Assembly (NCBI GenBank): GCA_947588655.1
Contig: CANPYS010000013.1
Coordinates: 1-48,335, forward strand
Origin: an uncultured Alphaproteobacteria bacterium
GTDB lineage: Bacteria; Pseudomonadota; Alphaproteobacteria; RF32; CAG-239
Length of the DNA stretch: 48,335 bases
Direction: 5' to 3'
The translations under genes were made by a program, and so were the position numbers. Shown here in pieces: positions 8,658 through 16,887 of this stretch (its first letter is position 1; every line of letters begins with the position of its first letter). Below the pieces are notes generated by a model. The model saw only the letters and a program-made list of their open reading frames with translations. It searched no databases and had not been told where the DNA came from.

Positions 8658-8873
8658 TTAGTCATCCATAGAAAGCAAATCAGAAATCTTCACTTCCAAC
8701 GCATCTGCAATAGCATACAAAATATTTATAGAAAGGTTACGACGGCCGTTTTCTATTTCGGAGAGATAAGAACGGTCAATGCCAACAGCTACGGCTAAAT
8801 CAATTTGGCTGATTTGCTTTGATTTACGAAAATTTTTAATGTTTTGACCAAGGATTTGAAGACGGTTTTTCAA
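8658..8873 (-). CDS. XRE-family HTH transcriptional regulator
   Basis: 71-residue single-domain regulator, essentially one HTH_3 domain (GQNIKNFRKSKQISQIDLA, then GIDRSYLSEIENGRRNLS). The start is a TTG, not ATG; it is supported by GGAGGG seven to eight bases upstream. It is divergent from the unknown gene at 8986, and an 18-base near-palindrome at 8921-8938 lies between them over both predicted -35 boxes. Auto-repression plus control of the neighbour is the likely arrangement, by analogy with other small XRE repressors. Confidence 0.88.
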   Translation of the reverse strand: MKNRLQILGQNIKNFRKSKQISQIDLAVAVGIDRSYLSEIENGRRNLSINILYAIADALEVKISDLLSMDD

Positions 8874-8920
8874 AATTTTTTCCCTCCGAAAACAATCCTA
8901 GACAAATTTTAGAATTTTTG

Positions 8921-8938
8921 TGTTGACTATAATCAACA
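8921..8938. promoter_or_regulatory. Operator-like palindrome over divergent promoters
   Basis: TGTTGACTATAATCAACA pairs with itself at all but one position pair. It contains TTGACT, the -35 of a plus-strand promoter (17-base spacer, TATATT at 8946-8951) for the gene at 8986. It also contains TTGATT read on the minus strand, followed by 17 bases and TCTAAA, for the XRE gene. A protein bound here would block both. Confidence 0.65.
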
Positions 8939-8985
8939 AATATGGTATATTTACATTAGAAATAACATTTTTAAGGAGAAAGACA

Positions 8986-9966
8986 ATGAAACTATCAGAA
9001 CTTTTTTATACCTTGGGCGATGTTGCGGAAGGCAAAAAGACATTCGCAGAAGGTTTTAAAGATTTAAAGGAAAAAGATCGCGAGCGGCTTCATAAGCTTT
9101 ATGACGCGGCTAAAGTTTTCACACAGACATTATCCTCAAACATTAAGGATAAGATAAAGGAAAGCGAGACAAATGTGCCTCAGGTCAAACGTAGTCGCAT
9201 GAGGCAATGGCGTGATCGTTGGGCAGGTCGTTTTGAAGATATGGCAAATATGATGCGAGGTAATCTCAAAATCAAAGATGCTGTAAAAAATGAAAATAAG
9301 CGTGTACATAATGATTTCAAAGAAAATCACAAGTCTTATCGTCAGGCAGATGGTGTCAGACGTGGTATCATTGAAACATTACGTGGCTTGAAGAAGCCTA
9401 AAGCGCCGACAAATCCTTATGAAAGCCTCAACCCTGAGCAATTTCAGGCGGCTATGCGTCAGGCGTATGTCAACGCTGTGCGGCTTGATCATTTTAATCC
9501 AATTATGATAAAAGGTGAAAAAGAAAAAGTTTTAGGTGAAATCCAAAAAGTTGTGGAGGCTGCCGCTAAAAGATTTCCGGATGTGAAAAGTGCTGATAAG
9601 GGCGCTTATTTTAAGGATCCGCAAATTGCAAGCGCTGAGGGCAATTTGTTTGCTTACCTCAAAGCTGATGCCCAAAATAGCAAAGACAACGTTTTTAAGG
9701 AAGAAACAGCCAGATATGAAGCTTGGCGGCAAGGCAAAGATTTTGAAATGCTAATGGGTGGTAAAACATATTCGGAAAGGCCTTTTGAAAACATAGATGT
9801 TTATGGTCATAGCCACAAAGTCATTGAAAACGAGAAAAAAAGATACGGTGGTGACAGAGTAGATGCCGAATGCTTCACTCATCCGTTAAAGACCGCGCGT
9901 AACGTGATGACTTCGGATCAACTTGCTGCTGAAATAGCCAAAGTTCGCGCTCTGAACATACGGTAG
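8986..9966 (+). CDS. Unknown charged cytoplasmic protein next to an XRE regulator
   Basis: 326 residues from the ATG at 8986, preceded by AAGGAG. I do not recognise a family. The protein is rich in Lys, Glu, Arg and Asn, has no signal peptide or membrane segment, and its first half is probably helical (EGFKDLKEKDRERLHKLYD, RMRQWRDRWAGRFEDM). The second half includes NPEQFQAAMRQAYVNAV and a C-terminal segment with GGDRVDAECFTHPLKTARN. The tight pairing with a small divergent repressor and the shared operator suggest a regulated accessory function, for example of phage or plasmid origin, but nothing in the sequence proves that. A terminator follows at 9978-10004. Confidence 0.75.
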   Translation: MKLSELFYTLGDVAEGKKTFAEGFKDLKEKDRERLHKLYDAAKVFTQTLSSNIKDKIKESETNVPQVKRSRMRQWRDRWAGRFEDMANMMRGNLKIKDAVKNENKRVHNDFKENHKSYRQADGVRRGIIETLRGLKKPKAPTNPYESLNPEQFQAAMRQAYVNAVRLDHFNPIMIKGEKEKVLGEIQKVVEAAAKRFPDVKSADKGAYFKDPQIASAEGNLFAYLKADAQNSKDNVFKEETARYEAWRQGKDFEMLMGGKTYSERPFENIDVYGHSHKVIENEKKRYGGDRVDAECFTHPLKTARNVMTSDQLAAEIAKVRALNIR

Positions 9967-9977
9967 GCAAAAAACAT

Positions 9978-10004
9978 TAAAAGAGGGGCGGAAGCCCCTC
10001 TTTT
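9978..10004 (+). terminator. Intrinsic terminator after the unknown gene
   Basis: Stem AAAAGAGGGGC / GCCCCTCTTTT with a GGAA loop, ending in a T run. It lies 12 bases after the stop codon at 9966. Confidence 0.85.
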
Positions 10005-10032
10005 AGTAATCACTTTGAATAGGAAAGACGTG

Positions 10033-10075
10033 GAGCCTAAAAAACAACAAAAGTAATTGTTGTTTTTGAGGCTCT
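10033..10075. repeat. Palindromic repeat, GTTGTT family
   Basis: GAGCCTAAAAAACAACAA and TTGTTGTTTTTGAGGCTC form a long stem around AAGTAA. Other copies are at 41783-41824, at 48298-48335 (cut by the window end) and a partial one at 8546-8561. It belongs to the dispersed palindromes of this genome. Confidence 0.75.
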
Positions 10076-10134
10076 ACGTTTTGTTGTGCATATTTTGGAA
10101 AAAACAATTTATTGAAAAAAGGTGTGAAAAATTC

Positions 10135-10163
10135 TTGACAAGTGTTATCTTTTGACATACTTT
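10135..10163 (+). promoter_or_regulatory. Orphan sigma-70-like promoter
   Basis: TTGACA (10135-10140), 17-base spacer, TACTTT (10158-10163). No plus-strand gene follows; the next structure is the strong hairpin at 10214-10249. It could drive a short non-coding RNA of about 80 nt. Confidence 0.4.
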
Positions 10164-10213
10164 CTTTGTGTATATCAAAACATAAGTTATTGATTACGTA
10201 GGTCCTAGTAGAA

Positions 10214-10249
10214 GTACAGGCGGAGAGTGGTAACACTCTCCGCCTGTAC
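10214..10249. repeat. Perfect 16-bp inverted repeat with GTAA loop
   Basis: GTACAGGCGGAGAGTG and CACTCTCCGCCTGTAC are exact reverse complements separated by four bases (10230-10233). There is no T run on either side, so it is not a standard intrinsic terminator. It lies between convergent genes (8986-9966 and 10310-10624). Confidence 0.85.
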
Positions 10250-10309
10250 GTTTCATTACAACGAATCGCAAGCGAAAAACCCAAAACTAAAAACTTTATC
10301 CAGTCTTTA

Positions 10310-10624
10310 TCACTTTTGGAAATGATAAAGGTCTTGGAAAAAGTAATTAGGGCTTGTTTGAAACACTTTGGCAAGTTTTAAGAGCATATCAGGATAAATT
10401 TCTGTTTGACCATACTCATAATTTTTGTATTCATCAACAGGCAATTCCAATAATTCAGCGGCTGTATCTAAATCTAGATAAAGTTCTTCCCTGCGGCGCA
10501 TAATCCGCGTTCCAATTAACAAACGACGCATCAGCTCAGAAACAACATTTTCTTGTTTTTCTTTTTCCTTTTTTTCATTTTCGTTTTTCATTTCATTTTC
10601 CTTTTTCTTATTTTCATTTTTCAT
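10310..10624 (-). CDS. XRE-type HTH regulator with Lys/Glu/Asn-rich N-terminal tail
   Basis: 104 residues. The first 27 are low-complexity and imperfectly repeated (KNENKKK, KNENEKK, KEKQEN); the rest is an HTH_3 domain (LLIGTRIMRRREELYLDLD, AAELLELPVDEYKNYEYGQ, LLKLAKVFQTSPNYFF). The start at 10624 has AAGGAA seven bases upstream; a second ATG at codon 12 also follows GGAAA and would remove part of the tail. The tail may have grown by repeat slippage in A-rich DNA. The similar C-terminal layout to the XRE gene at 8658 suggests a related type of regulator; the target is not evident. Confidence 0.8.
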   Translation of the reverse strand: MKNENKKKENEMKNENEKKEKEKQENVVSELMRRLLIGTRIMRRREELYLDLDTAAELLELPVDEYKNYEYGQTEIYPDMLLKLAKVFQTSPNYFFQDLYHFQK

Positions 10625-10837
10625 ATCAAATTCCTTTTCTTTATGGATATTTATTATACAAATGTTCTTTTTTAGAAAAACACTAATTATAATTGCACAT
10701 TTTTAAACCAAATGTCAATATAAAAATATAACTAATAATATATTTTTTCTATTTTTATTAAAATTTAAAAACCAAAAAGAGAAGGCAAGAAAAAACAATT
10801 AACTGTAAAATCAACAACTTATTATCTAAATATGCAC

Positions 10838-10941
10838 AAAAAAACGTACCTTTAAATGTGCAATTTGTCAAGGAAAATTTTTTGAGATTTTTCAAAAGGT
10901 TATTTTCTTGATAAAACGCACATTTAAACGTACGTTTTTTT
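10838..10941 (+). repeat. Inverted-repeat element F, copy 3
   Basis: Arms AACGTACCTTTAAATGTG and CACATTTAAACGTACGTT with a T run. Points at paralogue 3 (start 11198), with TTGATA, 17 bases, TACGTT toward the gene. The 10625-11197 interval otherwise holds A/T-rich sequence up to about 10800 and REP palindromes after 11000. Confidence 0.75.
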
Positions 10942-10999
10942 GAGAAATGTGTATAGCGGCACATTTCTTTGGCTAGAACGAGAGAGGAAAAATCTCTCT

Positions 11000-11170
11000 C
11001 AAACGTCACTCTGAGGACTTTAGTCCGAAGAGTCTAGGAGAACAAATTAGCTAAATTTTTCCTGGATCCTTCGCGAATGCCCTTCGGGCAAAGCTCAGGA
11101 TGACGATTCGGAGGGGATGCTGAAACAAGTTCAGCATGACATTTGGGGTCGTTTCAGGATGACGATTCGG
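11000..11170. repeat. REP-type palindromes upstream of paralogue 3
   Basis: A GGAC/GTCC unit (GGACTTTAGTCC), then GAATGCCCTTCGGGCAAAGC (also at about 45914-45936 in variant form), then an ATGCTGAA/TTCAGCAT unit at 11117-11140 and a short half unit. The last one again creates a false in-frame MLKQVQHD start at 11117. Confidence 0.7.
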
Positions 11171-11197
11171 AAGAATTTGGGCGAAAGGATAAAGACA

Positions 11198-12235
11198 ATG
11201 AAGTACATTTTATTTTTGATAGCAATTTTGTTTTCGGGGCAAGCGGTAGCGCTAGATTGTAGCAAGCAACCAACCTGTGAAGAATTAAATTATTCCAAAG
11301 AAGATAATCCAAAATGTGATAAAAACGGTTATATTCTTTGCCCTTACGACCAATCATATAAAAAATGTGTTCGCTATAATTGCGAAACTTTAGGCTTTAC
11401 ACAATCAGACAAATCCTCTTGGTGTGGCAAAATTTCAAAATGCCCGAACGATGAATCTTACACGGCATGCAAAGCCCTTTGCGAAGTTGGTGATGTTTAT
11501 TACTCAGACGGCACTTGCGGTTATGCCGAAGATTATGACGCATCTTTAGGTAAAATCCCTGTCGGCGTGGTGTTTTATGTAACCGATGAAGGTCGCCACG
11601 GCAAAGTCACAGCCTTACGTTTGGCGCGAGCTTTAAATATGCACAACTACCAATCTTCTGATGACGGAAGCAGCTATACCGTTCTTCCTTATGGTCCTTA
11701 CGTCGCCGGTATTTCTTCGGATAAGCCAGAGGAGAATGACAAAATCATTGCCGGCTTTAAATCTTTGGATCCAGTGGTTTGTGACGGCAAGGCACATACT
11801 AGGATTTTAGCGCAATATAAAAGCACTTCGGAACAATGTAAGAGCCTCGTTGAAACTTCACGTGAATATGAGGTCAGTTGTCAATGCACGGCGGCAAAGC
11901 GTTCTTACCTTTATTACCCAGAGGAAAGCTTAAAAGACAATCCGAAAGTCGGGCAATATCAGTGGTATTTGCCCTCCAGTTGTGAAATGATGTTGCTTTG
12001 GGGAACAGATCCAGACAAAGTGGATGCGTTTTATGGAACAAGCGGTGCCGTGGGCGATGTTTGGAAGATTGTTGGCCAAACGCTCACGCTGCTCTCGCAA
12101 AAAGGCATAACGGTTGAAAGAGGAACCAATCACCATTGGACGACTAATGCGCGAACCTTTGCTTTAAAAAATGGCCAACGTTCAACTGATAACAATAGCT
12201 GTAGCTTTCCTGCTCGTCCGATGTTGCAATTTTAG
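11198..12235 (+). CDS. Secreted Cys-rich paralogue 3 with DUF1566-like C-terminal domain
   Basis: 345 residues from the ATG at 11198 (GAAAGGAT upstream). Signal peptide about 1-18, then the family Cys module (PTCEELNYSKE, ILCPYDQSYKKC, CETLGFTQ, WCGKISKCPNDESYTAC). The C-terminal part has the family pattern CEVGDVYYSDGTCGYAEDYD, PVGVVFYV, DEGRHGKVTAL, a QYQWYLPSSCEMMLL segment and the ending RPMLQF. Its middle region differs strongly from paralogues 1 and 4. The stop overlaps the convergent pyk stop by four bases, so no separate terminator exists between them. Confidence 0.8.
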   Translation: MKYILFLIAILFSGQAVALDCSKQPTCEELNYSKEDNPKCDKNGYILCPYDQSYKKCVRYNCETLGFTQSDKSSWCGKISKCPNDESYTACKALCEVGDVYYSDGTCGYAEDYDASLGKIPVGVVFYVTDEGRHGKVTALRLARALNMHNYQSSDDGSSYTVLPYGPYVAGISSDKPEENDKIIAGFKSLDPVVCDGKAHTRILAQYKSTSEQCKSLVETSREYEVSCQCTAAKRSYLYYPEESLKDNPKVGQYQWYLPSSCEMMLLWGTDPDKVDAFYGTSGAVGDVWKIVGQTLTLLSQKGITVERGTNHHWTTNARTFALKNGQRSTDNNSCSFPARPMLQF

Positions 12236-13656
12236 GGAATGCGAATCGTGTGCAAGAGGTTCGTCATGCCTTTGCGACCAAGCGGGAAACCTGCCGTTGA
12301 GATGATGTAGCCGCCCTTTTTGGCATAGCCACATTCTTTGACATATCGTAGCGCAATATCTTCAATGCGGTCAAAGCTTTGAAACACCTCTTTATCCACA
12401 ATGCTCTTCACGCCCCAAACAATGCCCATGCGCCGCGCCACCTCTAAGTTTGGCGTAATCGCCAAAATGGGCAGTAAGCAACGTTCTTTTGCCATGGAAA
12501 ATGTCGTAAAGCCTGATGCCGTATAAGTCACAATCGCGCAAGCATTGGGCAAAACATCGGCCAGTTCGCTCGCCGCATAAGTAATGCCTTCGGCCTCATT
12601 GATACAACAATCTTGATTGTGGCGTTGCATACAATCAAAATAATGCGAATCTGTTTCCACCTGTTCAATAATGTTATGCATCATCTTAACGGTTTGCGCC
12701 GGATATTGCCCGACAGCCGTTTCCGCCGAAAGCATAACCGTATCGGCGCCGTCATAAACCGCTGTTGCCACATCGGAAACTTCTGCACGCGTCGGCGTTG
12801 GCGCGCCAATCATAGATTCAAGCATTTGTGTTGCCACGATCACGGGTTTTGCCTGTTTGCGGCAGGCATGCAAAATGCGCTTTTGCAAAACAGGCACGTT
12901 CTGAATGGGACATTCCACGCCCAAATCGCCACGCGCCACCATCACGGCATCAGAAAGGCGGATAATTTCATCAAGTTCCTCAATCGCGCTCGGCTTTTCA
13001 AGCTTTGAAATAATCAGGGCGCGGCCGGCAATTAGTTCACGCGCCTCGCGGACATCTTTTGCCTTTTGTACAAAAGAAAGACTAATCCAATCTACCCCGA
13101 GTTTGAGCGCAAAATCTAAATCTTTTCTATCTTTTTCCGTTAAGGCGGAAATCGGCAAAGAAATGTTTGGTAAATTCACGCCCTTATGATCCGAAAGCTT
13201 ACCACCGACTTTAACTTTTGTAAGCGCATGCTTTTTATCTGCTGACTTCACTTCAAGGGCAATCATACCGTCATTTAAAAGCAAAACATCGCCCGCACGC
13301 ACCGCGGCAAAAATCTCTTTATGTGGCAGACAAACGCGTTGTTCATTGCCAAGCGATTCGTCTAAATCAAGCGTAAACTCTTGCCCAGCTTTTAAAATAA
13401 CTTCGCCCTTTTCAAACTGCCCGACACGAAGCTTGGGGCCTTGTAAATCTGCGACAATCGTGATGTGTCTTTTCTTTTTTTCAGAAATTTCACGCACAGC
13501 TTTATAATTTTGTTCATGCTCGGCATGTGTTCCGTGCGAAAAATTAAACCGAAAAGCATCTGCGCCAGCATCAACCAATTTTTCAAGCATAGCTTTTGAT
13601 TCCGAAGCCGGCCCGATTGTGGCTAAAATTTTGGTATGCGTATTGTTTGGCATCAA
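12232..13656 (-). CDS. pyk: Pyruvate kinase
   Basis: 474 residues, catalysing phosphoenolpyruvate plus ADP to pyruvate plus ATP. Recognisable motifs in order: TKILATIGPAS, FRFNFSHGTH, ISKLEKP with the catalytic Lys, VMVARGDLGVECP, VIVATQMLESMI and PTRAEVSDVATAVYDGADT. Length fits bacterial type enzymes, including the C-terminal allosteric domain. The start is either of two adjacent ATGs (13656 or 13653). It is monocistronic here, convergent with paralogue 3 and divergent from gapR. Confidence 0.97.
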   Translation of the reverse strand: MMPNNTHTKILATIGPASESKAMLEKLVDAGADAFRFNFSHGTHAEHEQNYKAVREISEKKKRHITIVADLQGPKLRVGQFEKGEVILKAGQEFTLDLDESLGNEQRVCLPHKEIFAAVRAGDVLLLNDGMIALEVKSADKKHALTKVKVGGKLSDHKGVNLPNISLPISALTEKDRKDLDFALKLGVDWISLSFVQKAKDVREARELIAGRALIISKLEKPSAIEELDEIIRLSDAVMVARGDLGVECPIQNVPVLQKRILHACRKQAKPVIVATQMLESMIGAPTPTRAEVSDVATAVYDGADTVMLSAETAVGQYPAQTVKMMHNIIEQVETDSHYFDCMQRHNQDCCINEAEGITYAASELADVLPNACAIVTYTASGFTTFSMAKERCLLPILAITPNLEVARRMGIVWGVKSIVDKEVFQSFDRIEDIALRYVKECGYAKKGGYIISTAGFPLGRKGMTNLLHTIRIP

Positions 13657-13765
13657 TTTTCCTTAAAAAAAGAGGTTATAATCAAATTATCACTTGTCAA
13701 ATATAATTGCTTTTGTTATTGTCTTAAACAAAATTTTTTAAAAACTTATTAAAGGAGTAAAAATT

Positions 13766-14008
13766 ATGCCAGATGTAGGTGGTATTGCCGGTGATCGGTT
13801 ACGTTCGCTCATTGAACGCATTGAAAAGCTTGAGGAAGATAAAAAAGAGATTTCAACGGACATTCGCGAGGTTTTTGCAGAAGCGAAAAGCGCCGGTTTT
13901 GATGTGAAAATTATGCGCGCGATTTTAAAACTGCGCAAAATGGACGCGGCTGACCGCGATGAGCAGGAGGTCTTGCTTGATACTTATCGCAAAGCTTTGG
14001 ATTTATAA
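13766..14008 (+). CDS. gapR: GapR-family nucleoid-associated protein (DUF2312)
   Basis: 80 residues matching the DUF2312 family almost along its length: DRLRSLIERIEKLEEDKKE, IREVFAEAKSAGFDVKIMR, ILKLRKMDAADRDEQE, LDTYRKAL. In Caulobacter GapR binds AT-rich overtwisted DNA and assists topoisomerases ahead of replication forks. The family is a marker of Alphaproteobacteria. The ATG follows AAAGGAG. A hairpin terminator follows at 14013-14038. Confidence 0.93.
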   Translation: MPDVGGIAGDRLRSLIERIEKLEEDKKEISTDIREVFAEAKSAGFDVKIMRAILKLRKMDAADRDEQEVLLDTYRKALDL

Positions 14009-14012
14009 ATCA

Positions 14013-14038
14013 AAGGCTTCCTTTCGGAAGCCTTTTTT
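14013..14038. terminator. Intrinsic terminator between gapR and the antiporter gene
   Basis: AAGGCTTCC / GGAAGCCTT stem with a TTTC loop and a T run on the plus strand. It lies between two convergent genes and may serve both. Confidence 0.85.
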
Positions 14039-14041
14039 GTT

Positions 14042-15529
14042 TCAGATTTTAATAATTCCCGTGGCCATGGCGTAAATAGCAATGAGCGCCAAAATAACCA
14101 AAATGCCTGCCAAGCACGCTTCACGCGGCGTGAAGACACGATCAACCGAATCGTTTTGACGGCGCGCCCAAATATAAACCGGAATACCAATCGCCATAAA
14201 GATGACCGCCATGAGCAAATATTCCAGACCGGCGGCGTAAATCAGCCACAAGGCGTAAAGGGCGCCGATGGTGCCTGAAAGAACCGCGGCTGAACGGCGG
14301 ATATAGGCATTGCCCGTGAACTCGTGGTCTTCGCAGATTTTCCACAAATATGCGCAACTTGAAAGATAAGCCGGCAAAACCATCACGCTTGTAATGCTTA
14401 ACATCGTGTTCCACGCGTTGTTGGAAAAATATACCAAAAGCATAAACACTTGCATTAAGGCGCTTGTTATCCAAAGCGAAACAGACGGCGCGTCATTTTC
14501 GTTTTCTTTGGCAAATTCTTTCGGGAAAGTGCCGTTTTGCGCCGCCGCTTGCGGAATTTGCGCGGTAACCATTGTCCAGGCGAGCCAGCTGGAAAGCACT
14601 GAAATTAAAAGCCCGATGTTCATCAGCCAAGATCCCCAACGCCCGACAATCTTTTCCAAAACGCCCGCGGTTGAGGGGTTCGGCACGGACGCTAACTCGG
14701 CTTGCGACATATAGCCAAACGGCAAAAGCGAAAGCAACACATAAATAATCAGGCAACCTAAAAAGCCCAAAACCGTCGCCCGACCAACAGCGCGTGGCGA
14801 TGAGGCATGCTTTGACATCACAACCGCGCCCTCAATGCCGATAAACGCCCACAATGTGACAAGCATGGTGCTTTTGATTTGTGTGCCTAAATCGCCAAGT
14901 TTGGCGCGCGTAGCTAAGTTTTCGCCCCAGAAGTCAAACGAAAATCTATCCGCGTGAAACGCAAACGCCACAATGATGATGAATAAAACGAGTGGCACGA
15001 TTTTGCCGATTGTTCCAATAAAGTTGATGACGGTTGCTTGTTTAATGCCTCGTAAAACCAAAAAGTTAAAGAACCAGATTAAGATTGAACCGCCGATAAT
15101 AGAAATCAGGTTATTGCCGCCGGCAAAATAAGGCGGGAAAAAGTAATTTAAGGCGTCCATCGTAATCACGGCATAACCGACGTTTCCGCAAATTTGGCAC
15201 AACCAGTACGACCAGCCGATTGTAAAGCCAACGTACGGACCAAAGCCCTCGCGGCTATACATATAAATGCCGGCGGTTAAGTCGGGGCGGACGGCGGATA
15301 AAATTCGGAAAGTGTTGGCAATGAAATAAACACCGATACCGGTGATAATCCACGCCAAAAGCACCGCGCCGGCGGAAGCGCCTGCCGCCATATTTTGCGG
15401 CAAGCTATAAATGCCGCCGCCAACCATGGAGCTGACAACAATCGCCGCCAGCGCCATAACGCCCAATCCGGCGGACGATTGCGCGGCCGCCGGACGTGAC
15501 GTGTTTGAAACATTTTTCTGTTTAAACAT
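14042..15529 (-). CDS. aaxC: APC-superfamily antiporter, probably arginine/agmatine (AaxC-like)
   Basis: 495-residue inner membrane protein with about 12 hydrophobic segments. The N-terminal [18 protein letters not shown] is the unwound helix 1 signature of basic amino acid antiporters (ArcD/AdiC type). It starts 22 bases after the arginine decarboxylase gene ends, so the two form an operon. In Chlamydia the matching pair AaxB/AaxC decarboxylates arginine and exchanges agmatine for more arginine, consuming protons. Substrate assignment rests on that pairing; the sequence alone shows only the transporter family. Confidence 0.82.
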   Translation of the reverse strand: MFKQKNVSNTSRPAAAQSSAGLGVMALAAIVVSSMVGGGIYSLPQNMAAGASAGAVLLAWIITGIGVYFIANTFRILSAVRPDLTAGIYMYSREGFGPYVGFTIGWSYWLCQICGNVGYAVITMDALNYFFPPYFAGGNNLISIIGGSILIWFFNFLVLRGIKQATVINFIGTIGKIVPLVLFIIIVAFAFHADRFSFDFWGENLATRAKLGDLGTQIKSTMLVTLWAFIGIEGAVVMSKHASSPRAVGRATVLGFLGCLIIYVLLSLLPFGYMSQAELASVPNPSTAGVLEKIVGRWGSWLMNIGLLISVLSSWLAWTMVTAQIPQAAAQNGTFPKEFAKENENDAPSVSLWITSALMQVFMLLVYFSNNAWNTMLSITSVMVLPAYLSSCAYLWKICEDHEFTGNAYIRRSAAVLSGTIGALYALWLIYAAGLEYLLMAVIFMAIGIPVYIWARRQNDSVDRVFTPREACLAGILVILALIAIYAMATGIIKI

Positions 15530-15551
15530 CGTTTTTCCTTATCAATTTAAA

Positions 15552-16133
15552 TTAAACTTTTGCCGGTTCGGCATATTCAAAGTTCAAGAAACCCAAGCAA
15601 GTGAGGCTGTAGCCAAACTGTTCGGTAATATTAAGGAAGTTATGGAACATTTGAAAATCGCTGTGTTTTTCAACGCCACGGATTTCCAACTCGTGATTTA
15701 AAGACTTGTTTAACCACATTTCAGCGTGACCTTTGGCGATTTCATCATCAATATGTGTGTCAAAAAATTCAACATATTCAGCCGCCCAACCGCCAATAAG
15801 CTCGCCTTTTTTGTCTTTGCCCCAGCAGATGCCGACGCCTGTTGCAATCGCCTTATGCTCGTCGCGGCTGGCGCCGTGTCCGGCCATAATCACTTCCAAA
15901 ACCGCGCCGTGCTTAAACTGATTGACAACCTTATCAACCGGCACAATGTTGCCAAATAATTCTTTAGGCAAAACAGAGGTGTAAGGAACAACGTTAAAGT
16001 TTTCAATTTTGGCTTGCATTAAAGCCGAATCATAACAAAATGTCTCAAACGGTTGTGGCGGAATGCCCTCGCTGGCCTGACCGACACCGCCGGTTTGAAA
16101 CGCTAAAGTCGGGTAACGAACGCCTTGTGTCAT
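15552..16133 (-). CDS. aaxB: Pyruvoyl-dependent arginine decarboxylase
   Basis: 193 residues from the ATG at 16133, preceded by GAGGAG; a longer open frame to 16202 lacks a ribosome binding site. Family features: [20 protein letters not shown] near the N terminus, VVPYTSVLP with Thr52-Ser53 as the expected self-cleavage pair that forms the pyruvoyl group, and a later [18 protein letters not shown] segment. Enzymes of this family convert arginine to agmatine and CO2. With the downstream antiporter it would form an acid-resistance or agmatine-export cycle. A TATAAT -10 lies about 55 bases upstream; no clear -35 was seen. Confidence 0.92.
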   Translation of the reverse strand: MTQGVRYPTLAFQTGGVGQASEGIPPQPFETFCYDSALMQAKIENFNVVPYTSVLPKELFGNIVPVDKVVNQFKHGAVLEVIMAGHGASRDEHKAIATGVGICWGKDKKGELIGGWAAEYVEFFDTHIDDEIAKGHAEMWLNKSLNHELEIRGVEKHSDFQMFHNFLNITEQFGYSLTCLGFLNFEYAEPAKV

Positions 16134-16202
16134 TAATTTTCTCCTCAAAATAAGATTAATACAAATGCATTCTGGAGATATGACTGAATTATAGAGTTTC
16201 AA

Positions 16203-16380
16203 GGTAAACCTTTAGAGGGGAATGCGTCTAATGGGCGCCTAGAGCGATTTTTTGGGCTTGTCCAATTCACGTACCACCACGCTCTTACTCGTAAGTTTTG
16301 CGCTAAACGCAAAACTTACGAGTAAGACTGTTTCAGCATCTCTTTATGAGATTCCGAAACAAGTCCGGAATGACAAAGAA
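16203..16380. repeat. Palindromic repeat element related to the one after tRNA-Ser
   Basis: 16204-16282 resembles 46100-46175: both have GCGT, TAATGG, CGCCTA and then AATTCACGTACCACCACG. A perfect 19-bp inverted repeat follows (16284-16302 with 16308-16326, loop CTAAA). The copy near 46186-46212 has a hairpin with an unrelated stem at the same place. No gene is seen between 16134 and 16887. Confidence 0.65.
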
Positions 16381-16420
16381 AAAACAAGAAAATCAATAAC
16401 TTATCAATAAAACGTGTGCA

Positions 16421-16522
16421 AAAAAAGGTACCTTTAAATGTGCATTTTGTCAAGGAAAATTTTCAAGATTTTTCAAAAGGTTATTTTCTTGATAAAACGC
16501 ACATTTAAACGTACGTTTTTTT
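16421..16522 (+). repeat. Inverted-repeat element F, copy 4
   Basis: Arms AAAAGGTACCTTTAAATGTG and GCACATTTAAACGTACGTT with a T run. Points toward paralogue 4 (start 16888). The stretch just before it (AATCAATAACTTATCAATAA) is also shared with the other copies. Confidence 0.75.
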
Positions 16523-16538
16523 AAGAAATGTGTATAGC

Positions 16539-16632
16539 GGCACATCTAAAGCCGTTTCTTCAAGTTCGGAAAATTCTCGTACGTCTATGTACGCTCAAAT
16601 TTTCCTCACTTTTGAAACGACTTTATCTGCAC
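16539..16632 (-). repeat. Palindromic element PE, copy 1
   Basis: About 94-bp hairpin element. Read on the minus strand it starts GTGCAGATAAAGT and ends CTTTAGATGTGCC, with a GTAC..GTAC centre. The second copy at 33690-33781 has the same ends but a different stem sequence. It appears inserted into a leader segment that is continuous in paralogue 3 (compare 10941-10975). Confidence 0.65.
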
Positions 16633-16679
16633 CACTCTCCACATTTCTTTGGCTAGAACAAGAGAGGGAAAATCTCTCT

Positions 16680-16860
16680 CAAACGTCATTCCAAACTCGT
16701 TTCGGAATCTCATAAAGAGATGCTGAAACAAGTTCAGCATGACATTTGAGGTCGTTTCAGGATGACGATTCGGAGGGGATGCTGAAACAAGTTCAGCATG
16801 ACATTTAGGGTCGTTTTGGGTTGACTTTTGGGGTCGTTTCAGGATGACGATTCGGATGGG
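16680..16860. repeat. REP palindromes in the leader of paralogue 4
   Basis: Compound unit CGAAAC/GTTTCGG plus ATGCTGAA/TTCAGCAT at 16690-16743, a second ATGCTGAA unit at 16778-16802 and half units ending GATGACGATTCGG. The last 30 bases before the gene nearly match the region before paralogue 1. Confidence 0.7.
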
Positions 16861-16887
16861 AGGACTTTTTAATTTAAGGAGGAAAAA

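Noticed and set aside
10003-10374. Open frame of about 123 codons on the minus strand
   Set aside because: It runs through the GTTGTT palindrome and the perfect hairpin, overlaps the XRE gene in another frame and has no protein-like composition.
10758-11009. Open frame across element F copy 3
   Set aside because: It translates the inverted-repeat element and leader DNA; no ribosome binding site and no similarity to the family proteins.
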